From: Rhodocyclales bacterium
GTDB taxonomy: Bacteria; Pseudomonadota; Gammaproteobacteria; Burkholderiales; Rhodocyclaceae
Assembly: GCA_026399475.1 (NCBI GenBank)
Contig: JAPLQY010000023.1
Span: forward strand, 62,001 to 126,000
DNA length: 64,000 nucleotides
Direction of reading: 5' to 3'
Of this stretch, positions 53,694 to 62,187 are shown piece after piece (position 1 is the first letter of the stretch; every line of letters begins with the position of its first letter). The notes under the pieces were generated by a model. It searched no databases, was not told where the DNA came from, and worked only from the letters and a program-made list of their open reading frames with translations. The position numbers and the translations under genes were made by a program.

Positions 53694-54998
53694 ATGGATC
53701 GCCTCTACGGTATCGAAACGCTCTGCCTGCATGCCGGCGGCCAGCCGGACGCGGCGACCGGCGCACGTGCCTTGCCGATCCACCAGACCACCTCTTTCGT
53801 TTTCGATTCGGCGGAACACGCGGCGAGCCTGTTCAATCTGCAAACTTTCGGCAATGTCTATTCGCGCATTGGCAACCCCACCGTCGCCGCCTTCGAGGAA
53901 CGCATGGCGGCGCTCGAGGGCGGTCGCGCCGCAGTGGCCGCAGCCACCGGTCTGGCGGCGCAGATAGTGGCGCTGCTGACGCTGTGCGAGGCCGGCGACC
54001 GCATCGTTGCCGCGCGATCCTTGTACGGCGGCAGCTTTTCCCAGCTCGATGTCAGCCTGCGCAAGCTGGGCATCGAGACCGTGTTCGTGGATTCCGACGA
54101 CCCGGAAAATTTTCGTGCGGCACTCTCGGCAAACACCAAGTGCCTGTTTGCCGAGACGGTAGCCAATCCGCGCCTCAACGTGCTCGATATCGCGGCGGTG
54201 GCCGATATTGCCCACGGCCATGGCGTGCCGCTGATCATCGACAACACCGTGCCCTCGCCCTGCCTGTGCCAGCCTTTCCGCCATGGCGCGGACATCATCG
54301 TGCACTCGGCAACGAAGTTTCTCGGCGGTCACGGCACCACCTTGGGTGGCGTCGTGATCGAGTCGGGAAAATTCGACTGGGGCAACGGCAGGTTTCCCGG
54401 CATGACCGAGCCTTCGGCCGGTTATCACGGCGTCAAGTTTTACGAAACTTTCGGCGATTTCGGCTTCACCATGAAGGCGCGCATGGAAACCCTGCGCACT
54501 TTCGGCCCTGCGCTGTCGCCGTTTTCCGCTTGGCAACTGATGCAGGGCATCGAGACGCTGCCGCTGCGCATGCAGCGGCATTGCGAAAATGCCCTGGCCG
54601 TGGCGCGACACCTGAAGAGCCATCCGCTTGTCGCCTGGGTCAATTATCCGGGCCTGCCGTCCAGCCCCGGCTACGCGCTGGCGCAACGTTACCTGGGAGC
54701 AAAAGGGCAGGCCGGCGCAGGCGCGATCCTTACCTTTGGCATCCATGGCGGCAAAGCTGGCGGGCAGCAGGCCGGCGAGCGCTTCATCGATGCCTTGCAG
54801 TTCTGCTCGCACCTGGCCAACATCGGCGATGCCAAGACGCTGGTGATCCATCCGGCTTCGACCACCCATCGGCAGCTCTCCGCGGCAGATCAGCAGGCCT
54901 CCGGTGTGACGGCGGACATGGTGCGCCTGTCGGTCGGGCTGGAAACGCTGGACGATATCCTTTGGGACATCGATCAGGCCCTGGAGCGCAGCGCATGA
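53694..54998 (+). CDS. metY: O-acetylhomoserine aminocarboxypropyltransferase (sulfhydrylase)
   Basis: 434 residues, Cys/Met metabolism PLP family. Likely makes homocysteine from O-acetylhomoserine and sulfide for methionine synthesis. Motifs: IETLCLHAGGQPDAATGARA, PIHQTTSFVFDSAEHAASLF, NVYSRIGNPT, VAETVANPRLNVLDI, and the PLP lysine in IVHSATKFLGGHGTTLGGV. The C-terminal part has IGDAKTLVIHPASTTHRQLS, typical of MetY. A cystathionine gamma-synthase cannot be excluded but the length and IGDAKTL segment favour MetY. The following gene overlaps its stop. Confidence 0.93.
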   Translation: MDRLYGIETLCLHAGGQPDAATGARALPIHQTTSFVFDSAEHAASLFNLQTFGNVYSRIGNPTVAAFEERMAALEGGRAAVAAATGLAAQIVALLTLCEAGDRIVAARSLYGGSFSQLDVSLRKLGIETVFVDSDDPENFRAALSANTKCLFAETVANPRLNVLDIAAVADIAHGHGVPLIIDNTVPSPCLCQPFRHGADIIVHSATKFLGGHGTTLGGVVIESGKFDWGNGRFPGMTEPSAGYHGVKFYETFGDFGFTMKARMETLRTFGPALSPFSAWQLMQGIETLPLRMQRHCENALAVARHLKSHPLVAWVNYPGLPSSPGYALAQRYLGAKGQAGAGAILTFGIHGGKAGGQQAGERFIDALQFCSHLANIGDAKTLVIHPASTTHRQLSAADQQASGVTADMVRLSVGLETLDDILWDIDQALERSA

Positions 54999-55411
54999 TG
55001 GAGTTCGACTTCATCGGCAGCATCGGTTGGCGCGACGTCGTTCTGCTGGCAGCGGCGGTGACCGGCGTCTATCTGGTTCTGTCCGTGATGCGCTTGTTCG
55101 AGATGTGTGCCGGGCGCCGTGACAGCGCTGATCTGCGCGTGGCAGGAACACGTCTTGACGAGCCGGCCTTGCGGCTGACGACGACCGGCAATATGCCGCC
55201 GCGCTACGATGGGGCGATCGGCTTGCCGCAGCAAGGCCTGCTGGTCACCGGAATTGCCGCCCAGCGGAACTACTGGTCGCTGCGGCATCTTCGTCGGCGT
55301 AGCGGAACTGTCAGTTGCGCGGGCGTGCAGGGGTCGGGATTTGAACAATACAGGCAAGACGAGAATCGCCATGAACGAATTACCGACTTCGAAACCCGAT
55401 CCTACGGCTGA
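54995..55411 (+). CDS. Short membrane protein of DUF2802 type, probably frameshifted
   Basis: 138 residues. One membrane segment (DVVLLAAAVTGVYLVLSVM, about residues 14-32). The middle reads PPRYDGAIGLPQQGLLVTGI, which resembles the DUF2802 lead-in (Y-x2-A-x2-L-x-Q-x-G). The rest of DUF2802 (a CGIxxxxAEL segment) is not in this frame: the other frame reads CGIFVGVAELSVARACRG around 55288-55341. A single-base shift near 55265-55290 would restore it. The ATG overlaps the metY stop (ATGA). In this frame the 3' end overlaps the next gene by 41 bases. Either a disabled gene or a sequencing error; function unknown. Confidence 0.55.
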   Translation: MMEFDFIGSIGWRDVVLLAAAVTGVYLVLSVMRLFEMCAGRRDSADLRVAGTRLDEPALRLTTTGNMPPRYDGAIGLPQQGLLVTGIAAQRNYWSLRHLRRRSGTVSCAGVQGSGFEQYRQDENRHERITDFETRSYG

Positions 55412-56123
55412 AGAGGCGCTCAAACGGCGCCTTCTCAACCGGATCGCGGTCGCCGCCGTGATGGTGGTAGGCCTGCTCGGCAGCCTGGCGATGTTCGATG
55501 CGGTGTACACGCCGAGTCGTCCGGTGACTACCCGGGTCACCCTGCCGCCGAGGACAGACACGCCCCCGGCGGCCGAGCCGGTCAAGGAAGCATCTACGGC
55601 CGTGCAAACCGCAGAGACGAAGCTGCCCGGACCTGCTGCAGAGACCAGGCCGGAATCGGCGAAGGTGGCGAAGGCTGAAGAAAAGGCGGTGCCGGAGCAG
55701 ACCATGTCGCCTGGCGCGCCACCGCTGCAGGCACTGCCGGCAGAAAAGCCGCTGACCCGGCCGGCAAGCGCTCGCCCGGCGTCGATTCGTCCTGCCGAGC
55801 CGGTGCCGCCCGCCGCTTCGCCGGCGGCGCGGCCGGCTCCGGGGCGGGAACTGGCGCCGCCGCATGCTGCTCAGCATGCCCCCGCGTCGAGGCCGGTCAC
55901 GCAGGTCGTCGAGCGGCGCTATGCGTTGCAAATGGGCGTCTTCGGCAATCTCGCCAACGCCGAGGATTTGCGCGCGAAGCTGGAACTGAATGGCATTCCC
56001 TCCACTATCGAGGCGCGTGTCCATGTCGGCCCCTTCAAGACCAAGGAAGAAGTCGAAGCCGTCCGCGCCAAGCTGAAAGAGCTCGGCCTCGACGGCGGCC
56101 TGCTGCTAACCATCAAAAAGTGA
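55371..56123 (+). CDS. Membrane-anchored SPOR-domain protein
   Basis: 250 residues. Short cytoplasmic start, one membrane segment ([20 protein letters not shown], about residues 24-43), a long Pro/Ala/Glu-rich periplasmic linker, and a C-terminal SPOR domain ([20 protein letters not shown], then [20 protein letters not shown]). SPOR domains bind denuded glycan at the septum, so a cell-division or envelope role is likely, similar to DedD/FtsN-type proteins. The start at 55371 is inside the 3' end of the DUF2802-like gene. It precedes ridA by 11 bases. Confidence 0.85.
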   Translation: MNELPTSKPDPTAEEALKRRLLNRIAVAAVMVVGLLGSLAMFDAVYTPSRPVTTRVTLPPRTDTPPAAEPVKEASTAVQTAETKLPGPAAETRPESAKVAKAEEKAVPEQTMSPGAPPLQALPAEKPLTRPASARPASIRPAEPVPPAASPAARPAPGRELAPPHAAQHAPASRPVTQVVERRYALQMGVFGNLANAEDLRAKLELNGIPSTIEARVHVGPFKTKEEVEAVRAKLKELGLDGGLLLTIKK

Positions 56124-56134
56124 ACAGGAAAAAC

Positions 56135-56515
56135 ATGAGCCGCAAGATCATTTCCACATCCGCCGCCCCTGCCGCGATTGGCATCTACTCGCAGGCGGTG
56201 CAGGCGGGCAACACCGTTTACCTGTCGGGCCAGATCGGCCTTGATCCGGTCAGCATGCAAATGGTCGACGGCATCGACGCACAGATCGTGCGCGTCTTCG
56301 AGAACCTCAAGGCCGTCGCGGCCGCTGCCGGGGCAACGCTGAATGATGCGGTGAAATTGAATATCTACCTGACCGACCTTGCCAATTTCGCCCGAGTGAA
56401 CGAAACCATGGCCAGGTACGTCAGCGAACCCTATCCGGCTCGCGCTGCGGTGGGCGTCAAGGAATTGCCGCGCGGTGCGCTGGTCGAGGCCGATGCCGTG
56501 TTGGTCCTTGGCTGA
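56135..56515 (+). CDS. ridA: RidA family 2-iminobutanoate/2-iminopropanoate deaminase
   Basis: 126 residues. RidA hydrolyses reactive enamine/imine intermediates from PLP enzymes. Evidence: [70 protein letters not shown], and the conserved Arg in [18 protein letters not shown]. The ATG at 56135 has an AGGAA site; a GTG at 56120 overlaps the SPOR stop and is less likely. recG starts inside its 3' end. Confidence 0.94.
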   Translation: MSRKIISTSAAPAAIGIYSQAVQAGNTVYLSGQIGLDPVSMQMVDGIDAQIVRVFENLKAVAAAAGATLNDAVKLNIYLTDLANFARVNETMARYVSEPYPARAAVGVKELPRGALVEADAVLVLG

Positions 56516-58535
56516 AAAGAAACCCGCTGGCGCCAACACCCTCGCCGCCAGGCTGGCGAAGCTCGGCCTGCTCACCGATGCCGATTTCATTCTGCATCTG
56601 CCCCTGCGCTACGAAGACGAAACCCGCATCACGGCGATCCGCGATGCACAGCCGGGCCTTGCCGCGCAGTTCGAAGTCGAGGTAGTCGACAGCGAAATCA
56701 CCTATCGGCCGCGCCGCCAGTTGCTGGCCCGCGTCGCCGACGCCAGTGGCGCGCTGACCCTGCGTTTCCTGAATTTTTATCCGAGTCAGCAGAAGGCCTT
56801 GCAGGCCGGCACCCGTCTGCGGATTTTTGGCGAACTCCACGACGGCTATCTCGGCCCCGAAATCATCCATCCGCGCTTTCATGTGGTTGGCGCGGGCGAG
56901 TCTTTGCCGGAGCGTCTGACGCCGGTCTATCCGACGACGGCCGGCCTCGGCCAGGCCACCTTGCGCCGCCTGATCGAGCGTGCATTGGAGCGTGCCGATC
57001 TGACCGACACGCTGCCGGCGAGTCTGCGCGAAGGCCTGCGCCTGCCGGAGTTTGCCGCCGCCATCCGGCGCTTGCATACGCCGCCACCGGAAATGACCAA
57101 GGCAGTGCTGGACTCGCGCGACCATCCGGCCTGGCGCCGCGTGCAGTTCGACGAGTTGCTGGCGCAGCAACTCAGCCTGCGCCGTGCCTACACCGCCCGC
57201 CGCGCGCGCGGTGCGCCGCGGCTTGTGGCCTCGGCAACGCTCACCGCGGCGCTGCTGGCTTCCCTGCCGTTTCGCCTGACCAAAGCGCAGCAGCGCGCCT
57301 GGCGGGAGATCGCTGCCGACCTCGGGCAGCCGCATCCGATGCAGCGCCTGCTGCAGGGTGATGTCGGCAGTGGCAAGACCGTGGTCGCCGCACTGGCCAT
57401 GCTGCATGCGGTTGAAGCCGGGCATCAGGCGGCCCTGATGGCGCCCACGGAAATCCTCGCCGAGCAGCATTACCGCAAGCTGGCAGCATGGCTGCAGCCA
57501 ATCGGCATAGAAGTCGCCTGGCTCACCGGCAGCCTGAAAAAGCGCGAGAAGGAGGCGGTGATCGCAAGGATTGCAAGCGGCGAGACGCCGATCGCGATCG
57601 GCACCCACGCCCTGATCGAAGACAAGGTCGAGTTCGCCCGACTCGGCCTGGCGATTGTCGACGAGCAGCACCGCTTCGGCGTTCGCCAGCGCCTGGCGCT
57701 GAAGGAGAAGGGCCTTTTCGCGCATCAACTGGCGATGTCGGCGACGCCGATCCCGCGCACCCTGGCCATGAGCTACTACGCCGATCTGGATGTTTCGGTA
57801 CTCGACGAACTGCCGCCCGGCCGCACTCCGGTCACCACCAAGCTGGTGTCGGAAGCCCGCCGCGACCAGGTCGTGGCGCGAGTCCATGAGGCCTGTCGGG
57901 CCGGAGGCCAGGCCTACTGGGTCTGCCCGCTTATAGAAGAAAGCGAAACCCTGCAACTCAAGACGGCCGAGGAAACCTTCGCCCGTCTCGCGGCTGACCT
58001 CCCCGACCTGCGCATCGGCCTGGTGCATGGCCGCCTCAAGGCAGCGGAAAAGGCCGCGGTGATGAGCGCCTTCGTGACCAACGAAATCCAGGTGCTGGTG
58101 GCGACCACGGTGATCGAAGTCGGCGTCGACGTGCCCAATGCCAGTCTGATGGTGATCGAACACGCCGAGCGTTTCGGCCTCGCGCAATTGCACCAGTTGC
58201 GCGGCCGCGTCGGCCGCGGCGTGGCCCAATCCGCCTGCATCCTGCTCTACGCGCAGCCATTGGGCGAACTCGCCCGGGCTCGGCTGAAAGTCATATTTGA
58301 AAGCACCGATGGTTTCGAGATCGCCCGCGAGGATTTGCGTCTGCGCGGTCCCGGCGAATTCATCGGCGCGCGGCAGAGCGGCCTGCCGCTGCTGCGCTAC
58401 GCCGACCTCGAAGATGCTGCGCTGGTCGAACAGGCGCGCGCCGTGGCGGAAGACATGCTGCACAACGCGCCGGAGGCTGCCGCTGCACATCTGCAGCGCT
58501 GGCTGGGCGGCCGCGAGGAATTGCTCAAGGCTTGA
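56493..58535 (+). CDS. recG: ATP-dependent DNA helicase RecG
   Basis: About 680 residues. RecG remodels stalled forks and Holliday junctions. An N-terminal wedge/OB domain precedes helicase motifs: [19 protein letters not shown] (I), [30 protein letters not shown] (II), [15 protein letters not shown] (III), [20 protein letters not shown] (V), and [11 protein letters not shown] (VI). The start is not certain: ATG 56493 and TTG 56508 both overlap the ridA end, which implies coupling. The C-terminal tail ([20 protein letters not shown]) is typical. Confidence 0.97.
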   Translation: MPCWSLAEKKPAGANTLAARLAKLGLLTDADFILHLPLRYEDETRITAIRDAQPGLAAQFEVEVVDSEITYRPRRQLLARVADASGALTLRFLNFYPSQQKALQAGTRLRIFGELHDGYLGPEIIHPRFHVVGAGESLPERLTPVYPTTAGLGQATLRRLIERALERADLTDTLPASLREGLRLPEFAAAIRRLHTPPPEMTKAVLDSRDHPAWRRVQFDELLAQQLSLRRAYTARRARGAPRLVASATLTAALLASLPFRLTKAQQRAWREIAADLGQPHPMQRLLQGDVGSGKTVVAALAMLHAVEAGHQAALMAPTEILAEQHYRKLAAWLQPIGIEVAWLTGSLKKREKEAVIARIASGETPIAIGTHALIEDKVEFARLGLAIVDEQHRFGVRQRLALKEKGLFAHQLAMSATPIPRTLAMSYYADLDVSVLDELPPGRTPVTTKLVSEARRDQVVARVHEACRAGGQAYWVCPLIEESETLQLKTAEETFARLAADLPDLRIGLVHGRLKAAEKAAVMSAFVTNEIQVLVATTVIEVGVDVPNASLMVIEHAERFGLAQLHQLRGRVGRGVAQSACILLYAQPLGELARARLKVIFESTDGFEIAREDLRLRGPGEFIGARQSGLPLLRYADLEDAALVEQARAVAEDMLHNAPEAAAAHLQRWLGGREELLKA

Positions 58536-58603
58536 GCGCCGTCCCGCGAATCCGAAAATGATAACGGCTAATTCGGCGGTCGCCCCCGTTCGCTTCGCTC
58601 TCT

Positions 58604-58634
58604 GGGCGCTGCGCGATACAGCCGCGCAGCGCCC
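58604..58634 (+). terminator. Strong hairpin downstream of recG
   Basis: GGGCGCTGCGCG-N7-CGCGCAGCGCCC: 12 perfect base pairs, 69 bases after recG and 39 before the zinc-ribbon gene. No T-tract follows. It is the most stable simple hairpin in the window. Confidence 0.55.
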
Positions 58635-58672
58635 CTGAGCTTGGATGTTGACCCGTAGAAACGGAGTCCGAA

Positions 58673-58954
58673 ATGGCAGCAAGCAGCAAGTGTCAAAGTT
58701 GCGGCATGCCTCTCAAGGCTGACCCGAAAGGCGGTGGAACCAAGGCTGACGGAAGCTTGAGCCGGGAGTATTGCAGCTACTGCTACGTCAATGGGGCATT
58801 CGTGAATCCCGACATGAGCATGGAAGAAATGAAAGTTCTGGTGGTCGAGAAGTTGCGGGAGAGAGGGTTTCCCAAGTTCGTGGCCAGCTTCTTTGCCGGC
58901 GGGCTTGGCCGGCTCAAGCGATGGAAGCAGGTGCATGAATCCGGCGAAGGTTGA
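58673..58954 (+). CDS. Putative zinc-ribbon protein
   Basis: 93 residues. Two CxxC pairs (SKCQSCGMPL and EYCSYCYVNG) about 25 residues apart suggest a zinc ribbon, as in the small putative zinc ribbon family. The C-terminal half is amphipathic (SMEEMKVLVVEKLRERGF). A role in nucleic-acid or protein interaction is likely, but none is known. The next gene starts inside its 3' end (58935), so they are coupled. Confidence 0.75.
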   Translation: MAASSKCQSCGMPLKADPKGGGTKADGSLSREYCSYCYVNGAFVNPDMSMEEMKVLVVEKLRERGFPKFVASFFAGGLGRLKRWKQVHESGEG

Positions 58955-59225
58955 GCGTGAGCAGCTGCGCCTGCTTACGGACCTGCCGAACGTGGGCCCT
59001 GCCATGGCAAGGGATCTGGAGTTCATCGGCGTCCGTACGCCGGCGCAACTGATTGGCCGCGATCCGCTCGATCTCTACCGGAGCCTCTGCGCCAAAAGCT
59101 CGACGCGGCAGGACCCCTGTGTGCTGGACGTGTTCATATCCGTCACGCGCTTCATGGACGGCGAAGAGCCCAAGCCCTGGTGGGCATACACCGCGGAGCG
59201 GAAGCGGAAATATGGCGCCCTGTGA
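58935..59225 (+). CDS. Helix-hairpin-helix protein of the Cdd1 (pathogenicity locus) type
   Basis: 96 residues. A helix-hairpin-helix is read in LLTDLPNVGPAMARDLEFIG (about residues 13-32), followed by RTPAQLIGRDPLDLYRSLCA. The C-terminal segment (DVFISVTRFMDGEEPKPWWA) matches the Cdd1/TfoX C-terminus-like family. It likely binds DNA or protein in the cytoplasm. The start ATG at 58935 lies 20 bases before the stop of the zinc-ribbon gene. The spacing indicates a two-gene operon. Confidence 0.75.
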   Translation: MNPAKVEREQLRLLTDLPNVGPAMARDLEFIGVRTPAQLIGRDPLDLYRSLCAKSSTRQDPCVLDVFISVTRFMDGEEPKPWWAYTAERKRKYGAL

Positions 59226-59267
59226 GGCGGGCGGCGCTGCCCGTCCGGCTGCCGGTAAAATTGCCGC

Positions 59268-60155
59268 ATGACTTTCGATGAACTCAAGCAGCGCCTGACC
59301 CTCTACGAGAAGCTGATGCGGCTCGACAAGCCGATCGGCACGCTGCTGCTGCTATGGCCCACGCTGTGGGCGTTGTGGATCGCGACCGACGGACAGCCGC
59401 AAGCGCTGGTGGCGTGGATATTCATCCTCGGCACGCTGCTGATGCGTTCAGCCGGTTGTGTCATCAACGATTACGCCGACCGCGATTTCGATCCGCATGT
59501 CGAACGCACCAAGGACCGGCCGCTGGCGGCACGCCGTGTGTCCACGCGCGAGGCGCTGACGCTCGCCGGCGTTCTCGTTTTTCTTGCCTTCCTGCTGGTG
59601 CTGCCGATCTTCCGCGAGGTCTGGTGGCTGACGCTGATTGCCGTGTTTCTCGCTGCGAGCTACCCGTTTACCAAGCGCTTCTTCGCCTTGCCGCAGGCTT
59701 ACCTGGGCGTCGCTTTCGGTTTCGGCATTCCCATGGCCTTTGCCGCGGTGACCGGCGAGGTCGGCGTGCTGGGCTGGACGCTGCTGGCCGCCAACATTTT
59801 CTGGGCACTGGCCTACGACACGGAATACGCCATGGTCGACCGCGAAGACGACCTCAAGATCGGCATCCGCACCGCGGCGATCACCTTCGGCCGTTTTGAT
59901 GTGGTCGCCGTGATGCTGTGCTATGCCGCGACGCTGGGCATTCTGGCGGCGGTCGGCCGGGAACTGGACTACGGCGTCCCGTACTTTTCCGGACTGGGGC
60001 TCGCCGCGGCGCTGGCGGCCTACCACTACACGCTGATTCGCCACCGCGACCGCGCAGGCTGCTTCGCCGCCTTCCGCCACAACAACTGGTTTGGCGCGGC
60101 GATCTTCGCCGGCATCTTCGCCGAACTCAATCTCCGGCCCTGGCTGACGCAGTAA
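59268..60155 (+). CDS. ubiA: 4-hydroxybenzoate octaprenyltransferase
   Basis: 295 residues, polytopic inner-membrane UbiA prenyltransferase that attaches the polyprenyl tail in ubiquinone synthesis. The Asp-rich motif [20 protein letters not shown] is intact and the second motif is [20 protein letters not shown]. About eight membrane helices are visible. It precedes ubiD, consistent with consecutive steps of the ubiquinone pathway. Confidence 0.96.
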   Translation: MTFDELKQRLTLYEKLMRLDKPIGTLLLLWPTLWALWIATDGQPQALVAWIFILGTLLMRSAGCVINDYADRDFDPHVERTKDRPLAARRVSTREALTLAGVLVFLAFLLVLPIFREVWWLTLIAVFLAASYPFTKRFFALPQAYLGVAFGFGIPMAFAAVTGEVGVLGWTLLAANIFWALAYDTEYAMVDREDDLKIGIRTAAITFGRFDVVAVMLCYAATLGILAAVGRELDYGVPYFSGLGLAAALAAYHYTLIRHRDRAGCFAAFRHNNWFGAAIFAGIFAELNLRPWLTQ

Positions 60156-60180
60156 TTCGTCTGGCGGTTACACTTCCCCC

Positions 60181-61671
60181 ATGAGATATACCGATCTGAG
60201 AGACTTCATTGCGCAACTCGAAGCGCTCGGCGAGCTCAAGCGAATAGCGGTGGAGGTCGATCCCTGCCTGGAGATGACGGAAATCGCTGACCGCGTGCTG
60301 CGCGCCGGCGGGCCGGCCCTGCTCTTCGAAAAGCCGAAGGGGCATTCGATGCCGGTGCTGGCCAACCTGTTCGGCACGCCGCGCCGGGTGGCGCTTGGCA
60401 TTGCCGCCGCAGAAGGCGAGGACAGCGCCGACACTGACTGGAAGACCCGCCTGCGCGAAGTCGGCACGCTGCTGGCCTACCTCAAGGAACCCGAGCCGCC
60501 GAAGGGCTTGAAGGATGCCTGGGACAAGCTGCCGGTGCTGAAGCAGGTGCTCAACATGGCGCCGAAGGTTCTGAACTCGGCGCCTTGTCAGGAGGTGCTG
60601 TGGGAAGGCAAGGATATCGATCTGGCGCGCCTGCCGGTGCAGACCTGCTGGCCCGGCGATGTAGCGCCCTTGATTACCTGGGGCCTGGTGGTCACCCGCG
60701 GGCCGAACAAGACGCGACAGAACCTCGGCATCTACCGCCAGCAGATCATCGCCCCCGACAAAGTCATCATGCGCTGGCTGGCGCATCGCGGCGGCGCGCT
60801 GGATTACCGGGAACATTGCACGGCGCATCCCGGCGAGCCCTTTCCGGTCGCGGTGGTGATCGGCGCCGATCCGGCGACGATTCTGGCCGCCGTCACGCCG
60901 GTGCCCGATACGCTGTCGGAATACCAGTTCGCCGGGCTGCTGCGTGGCAGCAAGACCGAACTGGTGAAGTGTCTTGGCTCGGATTTGCAAGTGCCGGCCT
61001 CCGCCGAGATCGTGCTGGAAGGCGTCATTCATCCCAACGAAACCGCAGACGAGGGGCCGTTTGGCGACCACACCGGCTATTACAACGAGGTGGCCGAGTT
61101 CCCGGTGTTCACCGTCCTGCGCATCACGATGCGGCGCGACCCGATCTACCATTCCACCTACACCGGCAAGCCGCCCGACGAGCCGGCGATGCTCGGCGTC
61201 GCACTGAACGAAGTGTTCGTCCCGCTGCTGCAAAAGCAGTTTCCCGAGATCACCGATTTCTACCTGCCGCCCGAGGGCTGCTCCTACCGGATGGCCGTGG
61301 TCAGCATCAGGAAACAGTATCCGGGGCATGCCAAGCGCGTGATGTTCGGCATCTGGAGCTTCCTGCGCCAGTTCATGTACACCAAGTTCATCATCGTCAC
61401 CGACGAGGACGTCGATGTGCGCTCCTGGCCCGAGGTGATCTGGGCGCTGACCACCCGGGTCGATGCGGCGCGCGACACCCTGATTGCCGAGAACACGCCC
61501 ATTGATTACCTCGATTTCGCTTCACCGGTGGCAAGCCTCGGGAGCAAAATGGGCATCGACGCCACCAACAAGTGGCCGGGCGAGACGACTCGCGAGTGGG
61601 GCCGTCCGATCGCCATGGACCCGGTGGTCAAGCAGCGCGTAGATGCGCTCTGGCAACAACTCGGTTTGTAG
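60181..61671 (+). CDS. ubiD: 3-octaprenyl-4-hydroxybenzoate carboxy-lyase
   Basis: 496 residues. UbiD decarboxylates 3-polyprenyl-4-hydroxybenzoate using prenylated FMN made by UbiX (not seen here). Evidence: [60 protein letters not shown], and the catalytic Glu/Arg region [20 protein letters not shown]. It lies 25 bases after ubiA. Confidence 0.96.
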   Translation: MRYTDLRDFIAQLEALGELKRIAVEVDPCLEMTEIADRVLRAGGPALLFEKPKGHSMPVLANLFGTPRRVALGIAAAEGEDSADTDWKTRLREVGTLLAYLKEPEPPKGLKDAWDKLPVLKQVLNMAPKVLNSAPCQEVLWEGKDIDLARLPVQTCWPGDVAPLITWGLVVTRGPNKTRQNLGIYRQQIIAPDKVIMRWLAHRGGALDYREHCTAHPGEPFPVAVVIGADPATILAAVTPVPDTLSEYQFAGLLRGSKTELVKCLGSDLQVPASAEIVLEGVIHPNETADEGPFGDHTGYYNEVAEFPVFTVLRITMRRDPIYHSTYTGKPPDEPAMLGVALNEVFVPLLQKQFPEITDFYLPPEGCSYRMAVVSIRKQYPGHAKRVMFGIWSFLRQFMYTKFIIVTDEDVDVRSWPEVIWALTTRVDAARDTLIAENTPIDYLDFASPVASLGSKMGIDATNKWPGETTREWGRPIAMDPVVKQRVDALWQQLGL

Positions 61672-61679
61672 GAGGAGCG

Positions 61680-62102
61680 ATGGGCGAACCGGAAGTGATC
61701 GCTGCACAGGAAGATGACGGCCAACTCGACGGCCCGCGCGCCTGGTGTCATGTGATGTACGGCCTTCATGCGCTGTCGGCGGTGTCCGGCATCCTGACCT
61801 CGGCTTCGATCGTCGGTGCCTTCGTCTTCGGCTGGCCCTCGATCATTGCGGTGATCATCAACTACGTCACCCGCGACAGGGTGCGCGGCACTTGGCTGGA
61901 AACCCATTGGCGCTGGCAGTTGCGCAGCTTCTGGTTTGCGGCGCTGTGGCTGTTGGTGGCCGGCCTGCTGATGATCACCCTGATCGGCATTCCTGCCGCG
62001 ATACTGGTCGTCGTCAGCACCGGACTCTGGGTACTCTACCGCGTGATCCGCGGCTGGCTGGCGCTGCTCGACCGGCGCGCGATGCCGGTGCCGGCGGCCT
62101 GA
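61680..62102 (+). CDS. DUF4870-like small membrane protein
   Basis: 140 residues. Three membrane segments, the first about residues 30-60, then the conserved-looking IINYVTRDRVRGTWLETHWR, and the last two around FWFAALWLLVAGLLMITLIG. The tail (WVLYRVIRGWLALLDRRAMP) is typical of DUF4870 proteins. GGAGGAGCG lies before the start at 61680, nine bases after ubiD. Function unknown; it may be co-transcribed with ubiAD. Confidence 0.8.
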   Translation: MGEPEVIAAQEDDGQLDGPRAWCHVMYGLHALSAVSGILTSASIVGAFVFGWPSIIAVIINYVTRDRVRGTWLETHWRWQLRSFWFAALWLLVAGLLMITLIGIPAAILVVVSTGLWVLYRVIRGWLALLDRRAMPVPAA

Positions 62103-62187
62103 AGCTCGGCATACAGCGCGACACGATAGCCACAAACTGATCGGCGGCTTGCACATAGCCAATCGGCGATGCAGCAGCGACGGCCGC

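Noticed and set aside
56457..58682. 741-codon open frame opposite recG
   Set aside because: Shadow of recG, as judged by complete helicase motifs on the plus strand.
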